DNA of 31,276 nt from CAYVUM01 sp964619055 (GTDB lineage: Bacteria > Pseudomonadota > Alphaproteobacteria > Rhodospirillales > Defluviicoccaceae). The translations under genes were made by a program, and so were the position numbers. How positions within the stretch are numbered: the stretch's first letter is position 1; every line of letters starts with the position of its first letter. The stretch is taken from positions 1 to 31,276 of the forward strand of contig CAZUDB010000044.1 in the NCBI GenBank assembly GCA_964619055.1. Direction: 5' to 3'. The notes beneath the pieces were generated by a model, which made no database searches, was not told where the DNA came from, and worked only from the letters and a program-made list of their open reading frames with translations. This document shows positions 25,565 through 31,276 of the stretch, one piece after another.

Positions 25565-27454
25565 TCAAAACGCCTGGCCAAGGCTCAAATAAATCTGAAA
25601 CGCATCGTCAATGCCGATCCGACGGTTGATTGGAAAGGCCATGTCAAAGCGCAGCGGTCCAACGGACGTATAATAGCGGAGGCCGAAGCCGGCCGCCCAC
25701 CGCAAAGGCTCGCTGAAATCAGGATAGCTGCGATCGAACGTTTGGCCGCCAGCGACAAAGGCGACCACGCCGATATCGCCCCAAACACGGGCACGGATCT
25801 CAGATGTGAGCTCAATCTTCGACCGGCCACCGATGGGCGTGTTCGTTCCTTCCTCCAGCGGTCCAACGGATTGGAAGGCATAGCCGCGGATCGAGCCACC
25901 GCCGCCGGCGTAGATGCGCTTGTTGGCGGGAATCGCGAGCGTGTTTTCACCCACGATCGAGCCGACAAGGGCGCGCGCCGCCAGAACATAGCGCCGCTCC
26001 CGGTCGAACGGTTGATAGCCCGCCACGCTCGATTCCGAGAATAGGAACGTAATGTTGTCGCCTGAGTTGCCGATATAGGGGGTTGCCCGAACGTCGAATC
26101 GGATCCCCTCCGTCGGGTTCAAATCGTCGTTTTGACCCCGATAACGGATGACCGCCGGCGAACCAAGCAACCAGGTCCGCTGGTCGCCGGTAACGTCATC
26201 CAGGTCACTGTAGTCGAATGCAGCTTCGATCGACGCTTCCCATTTGCCGACGAGCGGCCAGGCAACACCGGCGGAGGACGCCGCTTCAAAGCCTTTGAAC
26301 GCGTCCGTGTCGCTGTTGATTACGCGGACTCGACCGAAAATCCTCTGGTCGAGCACGCGCCAGTTGGGTCGCTCGTACTCGGCATCCAGGGACTGTTGCA
26401 GGAAATCGGCCCGAGCCGAGATCTCCAAATCCTCGTCGTGGCCGAACAAGTTTCGATGGCGCCAAAACACGCGCCCGCCGACGCCGCGGTCCGTCGAATA
26501 GCCGAGCACGACACCGACTGACCTTTGGTCAGCTTCGATGACGGTGACCGTAAGATCGCGCTCGCCGTCCGGTTCCACCGGCGCGGAATAGTCCAACGAC
26601 ACGCTGGAGAACAGGCCCGTCGCCAAAAGATCGTTTCGGAAGTCGTCGGCGAGGCGGGCATCAAAGGGATCACCTTGCCGCCAGGTGATCCATTGCCGAG
26701 CGTAATCCTCCTTAACCGTTTCCAATCCTTTGAACTGTGTCGGACCAAAGGCCACCGGCGGACCCGGGTCGATCGCCACGTCGACATCGACCTTACGGCC
26801 CCAGTGTTCTACGACGACCGTGCGGTCCAACTGGCGCGCAAGTGGTCGCGCTGAGTTTTCGAAGTGAGTGATAACGGCCTGGCCGGCCGCAACGATCTTC
26901 GCGCCGCGTGCTGGTTCGCCAAGGGTGACGCCGATGCTCGACAGCGAGGGGATCAGCGGCAGGTTCAGCTCCTTGACCAGCTCAATGTTGTAGGATGACA
27001 ACCGATAGCGGGGCCCGGGGTCGACGTGGATTCGAACCGCAATTGGCTTGGCTTCAAGATCCACCTTTGGCTCAACGGTTCCGTCCCAATAGCCTTCCGA
27101 GCGTAGCACCGTCCGAAACCGTTCCAGGTCCGTGTTGATACGGTTGGCAAGGCCAGCCCGCGAAGATGGCGGATTGTCCCTCAGCGAAATCAGCTGAGAG
27201 CTGCGCTCGAGTAGGTCGCGCAACGTGTCGTCCACGGGGCCATCGATCTCGACGGCGTAACTCTCGTCCGAGGCCTCTTCGTCATCGCTAAAAAACCACC
27301 ATGCAAGCGTGGTCGTGGGCTCCGGCGCGTCTTCTTGCCCCCACAGCTCCGTAGCGGGCAGCAGACAGAGGGATATTATCACGAAGCATCGAAACAGGAT
27401 GACATTTGGGCCATAGAACAGGCTGCGCTTGGTTCCGTGCCGAGCGTAGTGCAA
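25565..27454 (-). CDS. tamA: Outer-membrane barrel protein TamA (Omp85 family)
   Basis: TamA is an Omp85-family outer-membrane barrel with periplasmic POTRA domains that pairs with TamB. After a signal peptide (ILFRCFVIISLCLLPATELWGQ), about 260 residues of POTRA-type sequence follow (LERFRTVLRSEGYWDGTVEPKVDL.., FGPTQFKGLETVKEDYARQWITWRQGDPFDARLADDFRNDLLATGLFSSVSL). The C-terminal barrel (about 300-630) contains the conserved loop-6 motif GGGGSIRGY and ends DAFQIYLSLGQAF with a C-terminal Phe. The start is uncertain: no ATG lies near the signal peptide. A TTG at 27454 gives a basic n-region plus signal peptide; a GTG at 27382 gives a very short leader; ATGs at 27538 and 27649 would add unlikely Arg-rich sequence. 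tamB follows after 3 bases. Confidence 0.93.
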   Translation of the reverse strand: MHYARHGTKRSLFYGPNVILFRCFVIISLCLLPATELWGQEDAPEPTTTLAWWFFSDDEEASDESYAVEIDGPVDDTLRDLLERSSQLISLRDNPPSSRAGLANRINTDLERFRTVLRSEGYWDGTVEPKVDLEAKPIAVRIHVDPGPRYRLSSYNIELVKELNLPLIPSLSSIGVTLGEPARGAKIVAAGQAVITHFENSARPLARQLDRTVVVEHWGRKVDVDVAIDPGPPVAFGPTQFKGLETVKEDYARQWITWRQGDPFDARLADDFRNDLLATGLFSSVSLDYSAPVEPDGERDLTVTVIEADQRSVGVVLGYSTDRGVGGRVFWRHRNLFGHDEDLEISARADFLQQSLDAEYERPNWRVLDQRIFGRVRVINSDTDAFKGFEAASSAGVAWPLVGKWEASIEAAFDYSDLDDVTGDQRTWLLGSPAVIRYRGQNDDLNPTEGIRFDVRATPYIGNSGDNITFLFSESSVAGYQPFDRERRYVLAARALVGSIVGENTLAIPANKRIYAGGGGSIRGYAFQSVGPLEEGTNTPIGGRSKIELTSEIRARVWGDIGVVAFVAGGQTFDRSYPDFSEPLRWAAGFGLRYYTSVGPLRFDMAFPINRRIGIDDAFQIYLSLGQAF

Positions 27455-27587
27455 TGATTGCCCGTGCGCGCACAATCGATGTCGCGCCACGGCATGGCGG
27501 TCGTCGCCTGGGTTTCGTCTGGTCCGCCGTGGCGGCATTAGCGCCGCCAAGCGTGAAGCGGGTATCAGAAGCGATCCGTCAAAAGGC

Positions 27588-28439
27588 TCACTTCTCGGGA
27601 AGTCCTTGAAGGATGAAAAGCGCGACAAGAAGTTCGCTTGCCTCGGCATCCGGGAACGCTTTCTGATAGATCTCCCAGATCTGACCGCTTCGATAGATGC
27701 TCGCTAACGTCTGGTCCGCAACGAGCCGGAAATCGTCATCGTCGCGCCGAATCATCAGGCCATAAGGTTCATAACTGTAGAAGCGACCGGACAGTTCCAA
27801 TTTGCCTGCATCTTTCGCGACATCGGCAAGCCCAATCAGCAACGTGCGATCGGCAAAGTAAGCGTCGATCTGTTCGGCCTCCAGCGCGGCGATGCCCGCC
27901 TCGTGGCGATCGAAGGTGACAACATCGGCGTCGATCAACGATCCGGTGAGCGCTGCGCGTAAGCCCGTCTCCGTGGTTGTTCCACCGAGAACCCCGACCT
28001 TGCGACCCGAAAGATCAGGCAAATCGCCAACGCCGGTACCGGTTCGGACCAGCATCTCCGCGCCGTCCACGAACGTGGTCAGCGTGAATCCGACCTTCTG
28101 GCGACGATCGATGGTGTGGGTGGAGGAGCCACATTCGATATCGACATCACCAGTCGCCACCATGTCGATGCGGTTCTCCGCCGTTACCGGCTTAAACTCA
28201 ACCGTGATCGTGCCACTGCCCACGGCCTGTTTGACTGCCGCTGCCACACGCTTGCAAAGGTCGACGCTGTAGCCGGCCGGTGCGCCTGACTCGTCGAGGT
28301 ACGAGAACGGCTTCGCATCTTCGCGGTAACCGATCACGAAAGTACCCGACTCCTTGACCTTGGTGAGCGTGTCAGCCGCCGTAGCCACGACGGGAACGAG
28401 GCCCGCCAGCAACAGGGCGAAGAAGGTAATTGTCCGCAA
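27588..28439 (-). CDS. Orphan amino-acid-type solute-binding protein (SBP_bac_3)
   Basis: A periplasmic binding protein of the type used by polar amino-acid ABC transporters (GltI/HisJ-like). From a TTG at 28439 it has 283 residues. A signal peptide (about 1-21, TITFFALLLAGLVPVVATA) is followed by the family pattern: LTKVKESGTFVIGYREDAKPFSYLDESGAPAGYSVDLCKRVA, NRIDMVATGDVDIECGSSTHTIDR, LSGRKVGVLGGTT and AYFADRTLLIGLA. The TTG is chosen because GGGAGGA lies 6 bases before it; the frame runs 55 codons further to an ATG but without family-like sequence. No permease or ATPase genes are adjacent, so it may serve a transporter encoded elsewhere or a signalling role. The ligand, possibly glutamate/aspartate, is inference. 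It is divergent from moaA; tamA follows on the same strand about 130 bases downstream. Confidence 0.88.
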   Translation of the reverse strand: MRTITFFALLLAGLVPVVATAADTLTKVKESGTFVIGYREDAKPFSYLDESGAPAGYSVDLCKRVAAAVKQAVGSGTITVEFKPVTAENRIDMVATGDVDIECGSSTHTIDRRQKVGFTLTTFVDGAEMLVRTGTGVGDLPDLSGRKVGVLGGTTTETGLRAALTGSLIDADVVTFDRHEAGIAALEAEQIDAYFADRTLLIGLADVAKDAGKLELSGRFYSYEPYGLMIRRDDDDFRLVADQTLASIYRSGQIWEIYQKAFPDAEASELLVALFILQGLPEK

Positions 28440-28445
28440 CGCTTG

Positions 28446-28452
28446 TCCTCCC
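28446..28452 (-). promoter_or_regulatory. Ribosome binding site that decides the solute-binding protein start
   Basis: GGGAGGA on the minus strand sits 6 bases before the TTG at 28439 and directly ahead of a good signal peptide. This fixes the start inside a longer open frame that begins at 28604. Confidence 0.75.
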
Positions 28453-28650
28453 AATTTGGTGTTCAACTCGGCTACACTAGGACCAAGCGAATTGGCCCGC
28501 AAGGCCGTGTCCAGGCCAGATCGGGCCGCGGAGGGGCCCGGGTCGGCATGGTTTTTTTGTTGTGTCGAACGTGTGCGCAGCAGGCCGAGCGACACACCAT
28601 CCATTGCGGTTCAAATGCAGTTTCTTGTACCGTCGGAAACTGTGAAAAGC

Positions 28651-28667
28651 CCACAACAAGGTTGTGG
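28651..28667. promoter_or_regulatory. Perfect palindrome upstream of moaA
   Basis: CCACAAC-AAG-GTTGTGG is a perfect 7-bp inverted repeat about 100 bases before the moaA ATG. It may be an operator or an RNA hairpin in the moaA leader. No T-run follows on either strand to make it a terminator. Confidence 0.45.
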
Positions 28668-28769
28668 ACGACACTTGCACGCGTCCAACCTACTTACGGA
28701 CCATGGAAGTGGACATGGGCATGCTTAAAATGGCCGACAACGCGGTGACACAAAGCAGGAGCTGCTCCG

Positions 28770-29777
28770 ATGGGACTGTCTGACGCCATCATTGATCCCT
28801 TCGGCCGCCAGGTTACCTACGTGCGCGTTTCGGTGACGGACCGCTGCGACTTCCGGTGCCAGTACTGCATGGCCGAGGACATGACGTTCTTGTCGAAAGC
28901 CGAGCTGTTAACGCTGGAGGAACTCGACCGGCTGTGCGGGGCTTTTATCCGCCGTGGCGTCCGCAAGCTCCGGATCACCGGTGGTGAGCCGCTGGTGCGG
29001 CGAAACGTCATGCGGTTGTTTCGGTCTCTGGGCGAGCGCATCACCGAAGGCACCTTGGACGAACTGACACTGACGACAAACGGCAGCCAGCTCGCCCGAT
29101 TTGCGACGGATCTCCGCGAGGCCGGGGTGCGCCGGATCAACGTATCGGTGGATTCCCTGCGACCAGAGCGGTTCCGGGCCATCACCCGCAGGGGTGACCT
29201 TTCGCAAGTTTTGGACGGCGTCATGGCGGCCCGCGAGGCTGGACTTGCCGTCAAGATCAACGCCGTGGCCCTGAAGGGCATCAACGAGGACGAGTTGCAC
29301 GATTTTGTCCGGTGGACCGGCCGACATGGCCTCGACTTGTGCTTCATCGAAACCATGCCGCTCGGCGAGGTCGACGTCGACCGGATGGATCAGTATCTGC
29401 CGTTGACGACGGTGCGCCGTCGGCTAGAGTCCCGCTGGACCCTGACGGACATTGACTACCAAAGTGGCGGTCCCGCCCGCTACGTGCGGGTGCAGGAAAC
29501 GGGCCGGCGCGTCGGCTTCATCACGCCGCTCACGCACAATTTTTGCGAAAGCTGCAATCGCGTCCGCCTCACCTGCACGGGGACGCTTTACATGTGCCTT
29601 GGCCAAAGCGATGCCGCAGATTTGCGAACGCCGCTGCGCGCCAGCGAATCGGACATCCCGCTGCTTGCGGCCATTGATGCCGCCATCGCCCGCAAGCCTA
29701 AGGGGCACGACTTCGTTATCGATCGGGCGGCAAGCGTGCCATCCGTGGAGCGGCACATGAGCGTCACGGGCGGCTAA
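28770..29777 (+). CDS. moaA: GTP 3',8-cyclase MoaA (molybdenum cofactor biosynthesis)
   Basis: MoaA is the radical-SAM enzyme that, with MoaC, converts GTP to cyclic pyranopterin monophosphate, the first step of molybdenum cofactor synthesis in the cytosol. The 335 residues have the N-terminal cluster motif CDFRCQYC (C26, C30, C33) for the SAM-binding 4Fe-4S cluster, and RITGGEPLVRRN, the SAM-binding GGEP motif. The second, substrate-binding cluster is FCESCNRVRLTCTGTLYMC (C259, C262, C276). The C-terminus ends GG, the conserved tail needed for catalysis. GGAG lies before the ATG at 28770. All key residues are present, so it should be active. No other moa, mog or moe gene is in the window, so it stands alone here. 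Confidence 0.97.
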   Translation: MGLSDAIIDPFGRQVTYVRVSVTDRCDFRCQYCMAEDMTFLSKAELLTLEELDRLCGAFIRRGVRKLRITGGEPLVRRNVMRLFRSLGERITEGTLDELTLTTNGSQLARFATDLREAGVRRINVSVDSLRPERFRAITRRGDLSQVLDGVMAAREAGLAVKINAVALKGINEDELHDFVRWTGRHGLDLCFIETMPLGEVDVDRMDQYLPLTTVRRRLESRWTLTDIDYQSGGPARYVRVQETGRRVGFITPLTHNFCESCNRVRLTCTGTLYMCLGQSDAADLRTPLRASESDIPLLAAIDAAIARKPKGHDFVIDRAASVPSVERHMSVTGG

Positions 29778-30183
29778 GCCTCGGATCTCTCCGACGATGC
29801 AGCCATCGCCGGATCGCCGCGCGATTGACGAACGTGGATCGCTAACGTCGTCTGCAATGTGCGCCCAGCGCCACAAACCCTGCGGGCCTGGCACGGACAG
29901 TTCCGGCCTTCCGACTTACAAGCGGGACAGAGATCGAGGGTGGGGCACGCGTCCCGGTGCCGGCTACACAGCTTTCGGTTGTGAGGCGCGTTGCCATTAG
30001 TGCGCGGCTATGCTAGTTTCACGATCAAGTAAGCCTGCCGATTAACGGCAGAGTAAGGAAGACCGGGACGACCGTCAGATGACCGATAGCCCAATTCCGC
30101 ACGACGTCGCGCGAGCGCAGTGCTAGTCTCTCAGCGCCATGGTGGCTGCCGCCGCCTTGGGGATCGGGGGCTCGTTGTAAGCG
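29778..30183. other. Intergenic region between moaA and the right RTX gene
   Basis: No convincing gene is seen in these 406 bases. A 67-codon frame from 29797 has no recognisable product. The region holds the hairpin at 30035-30051, two related GCTAGTYTC elements (about 30012-30020 and 30122-30130), and a 13-codon mini-frame ending 3 bases before the RTX start. Promoters of the RTX gene should lie in its second half. Confidence 0.5.
30035..30051 (+). repeat. Hairpin upstream of the right RTX gene
   Basis: CTGCCG-ATTAA-CGGCAG is a perfect 6-bp stem with a 5-base loop, about 250 bases after moaA and 130 bases before the RTX start. No T-run follows. It may be an operator or a leader hairpin. 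Confidence 0.4.
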
Positions 30184-31276
30184 ATGGCCTATGAAATCCT
30201 TGTTTATACGTGGGCATATCCGTCATCGAATTACGTCATCGGCGTAGACAACATCGCCGCCCATGCGCCGAACCTGCCGCTGGCGAGCGGCGAAACCTGG
30301 AACCTGACGTTTTATGGGCCCCTTGCCGACGAACCGGTGCGTCCGTTCAACAGCCAGGTCGACGAATACCCGTTCGACACGCCGTTCCTGACGTCGGACA
30401 CACCACCGCTCTTTAGCGACTATGATGCCCTCATCATTCACGGCGGCGAGCCGTTTCGCACGGGGCCGTTCGAAGATCCGGGCGCTTATCCGACGCCGGA
30501 TTTCTCCGGAGTTCTCGATTTCGAGGCGGAGATCCGGGCGGCGCGTGGCGACCGCACGGTTCTGAGCGCGTCCGATACCTTCTTTCACGCCATCCGCAAT
30601 GATCGGGGCACGACCTACCCCGCTGTCGAGAACGATTGGGACGACTTCATCGGTGACGATGGATGCGAACTCGGCGATCTCGACGGCGTTTGCGACGACA
30701 GCTGGAACGGCGCGCTCGGCCATCTCGTCAGCGCCGTCGAATGGGTCGCCGCCGGCGACGGGCTCGGTATTCTCGCGCTGTACGATGGCGAGCTCGCCGC
30801 AGCCGACTGGTGGGAGGACGACAACTCGTTTCTCCAGGACGACGTGTTGAGCGAGGAGGGAGACCATTACGTCGCCTTCGGACGGGACAATTTTCCGATC
30901 ATCGCGCCCACGGCCTTGGATCATCCGCTGACGCTCGGTATCACCGACATCGGCCTCTCGAACTGGCGGAACTCGTTTCACGGCAAGATCGATCTGTCGA
31001 TACCTGGCTACGATCCGATCTTCCTCGATAATACGGGCACGAAGGCCGTCGTCGTGGCGCGCGATGCCTCCGTGGCCGATTTCATCGGCGGCGGCGAGGG
31101 GGAGGTTTATGAGGGCAATGGCGCCGGCAATCTCGCTTTCGGCAACGGTGGTAGTGATACGCTGGTCGGTAACGGCGGGAACGACACGCTCGACGGCGGT
31201 CGTGGCGATGACGCGTTGTCTGGTGGTTTGGGTGCTGACCGGTTGTTGGGCCGTCAGGACAATGACACGCTGGTTG
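30184..31276 (+). CDS. RTX calcium-binding protein with unassigned N-terminal domain, C-terminus cut by window edge
   Basis: An open frame of 364 codons starts at the ATG at 30184 and runs off the right edge. Residues 1 to about 300 are not RTX repeats. They look like one alpha/beta domain: MAYEILVYTWAYPSSNYVIG, a Rossmann-like YDALIIHGGEPF, TVLSASDTFFHAI, GHLVSAVEWVAAGDGLGILALYDGE, then HPLTLGITDIGLSNWRNSFHG. This outline recalls ThuA/glutamine-amidotransferase-like domains, but I cannot confirm catalytic residues. From about residue 302 the RTX repeats begin (GGSDTLVGNGGNDTLDGG, GGLGADRLLGRQDNDTLV) and continue past the edge. There is no N-terminal signal peptide, consistent with type I secretion. 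The final 55 bases equal the end of the left RTX gene. The start is supported by coding character rather than by a strong ribosome site. Confidence 0.8.
   Translation, partial: MAYEILVYTWAYPSSNYVIGVDNIAAHAPNLPLASGETWNLTFYGPLADEPVRPFNSQVDEYPFDTPFLTSDTPPLFSDYDALIIHGGEPFRTGPFEDPGAYPTPDFSGVLDFEAEIRAARGDRTVLSASDTFFHAIRNDRGTTYPAVENDWDDFIGDDGCELGDLDGVCDDSWNGALGHLVSAVEWVAAGDGLGILALYDGELAAADWWEDDNSFLQDDVLSEEGDHYVAFGRDNFPIIAPTALDHPLTLGITDIGLSNWRNSFHGKIDLSIPGYDPIFLDNTGTKAVVVARDASVADFIGGGEGEVYEGNGAGNLAFGNGGSDTLVGNGGNDTLDGGRGDDALSGGLGADRLLGRQDNDTLV
31222..31276. repeat. Right copy of 55-bp exact terminal inverted repeat
   Basis: The last 55 bases are the exact reverse complement of bases 1-55 and encode the same RTX segment in the same frame. 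Immediately inside, the sequences differ (TCT here against GAC in the left gene). Confidence 0.95.

Larger units (their letters stand above)
28440..28769. other. Divergent intergenic region between the solute-binding protein gene and moaA
   Basis: These 330 bases hold no convincing gene. They contain a GC-rich block (about 28525-28550, GGGCC..GGCCC) followed by T7 at about 28553-28559, and the palindrome at 28651-28667. Promoters for both flanking genes should lie here. I looked for a molybdenum-cofactor riboswitch ahead of moaA and could not recognise one. Confidence 0.5.

Noticed and set aside
29797..30000. 67-codon plus-strand frame after moaA
   Set aside because: No ribosome site, mixed composition and no recognisable motif; treated as non-coding.

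Overview
This GC-rich window looks like a chromosomal contig from an alphaproteobacterium, probably Rhodospirillales-like, though order level is inference. The evidence is the combination of CtrA, the histidine phosphotransferase ChpT, the CtrA inhibitor SciP and a FlbD-type sigma-54 activator alongside flagellar genes, a set characteristic of Alphaproteobacteria.

Layout. At the left edge a truncated RTX (hemolysin-type calcium-binding) gene runs off the window on the minus strand (1-1105), followed by a secreted four-EF-hand protein (minus) and an AspT/YidE-type antiporter (plus). Next come sciP and a tightly spaced plus-strand flagellar operon: fliF, fliG, fliH, fliN, a motA-like gene, flbD, flhA, flhF, flhG and a fliK-like gene. 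It meets fliI-fliJ (minus) tail to tail. ctrA diverges from fliI, and a 57-residue double CxxCxGxG protein lies behind ctrA. A minus-strand block follows: a TerB/DUF533 protein, chpT, tamB and tamA, then an orphan amino-acid-type solute-binding protein. moaA is divergent from the latter. At the right edge a second RTX gene starts at 30184 and runs off the window.

How it fits together. FliF, FliG and FliN build the MS and C rings; FliH, FliI and FliJ form the export ATPase complex; FlhA is the export gate; the FliK-like protein sets hook length; FlhF and FlhG set flagellar position and number; the MotA-like protein is a stator subunit. The same stretch encodes the regulators expected to control these genes: ChpT passes phosphate to CtrA, SciP restrains CtrA, and FlbD drives sigma-54 flagellar promoters. 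TamA and TamB form an outer-membrane assembly and lipid-transport module.

Most notable observations. (1) The first 55 and last 55 bases are exact reverse complements, in the same frame inside the two RTX genes. The window is therefore probably a whole contig broken at a repeated RTX module. (2) The right RTX protein has an N-terminal domain of about 300 residues that I cannot assign to a standard family. (3) The CtrA regulatory circuit is packed around flagellar genes, with a CtrA-like site between sciP and fliF. No wholly new multi-gene system is evident; the RTX pair is the least explained part.
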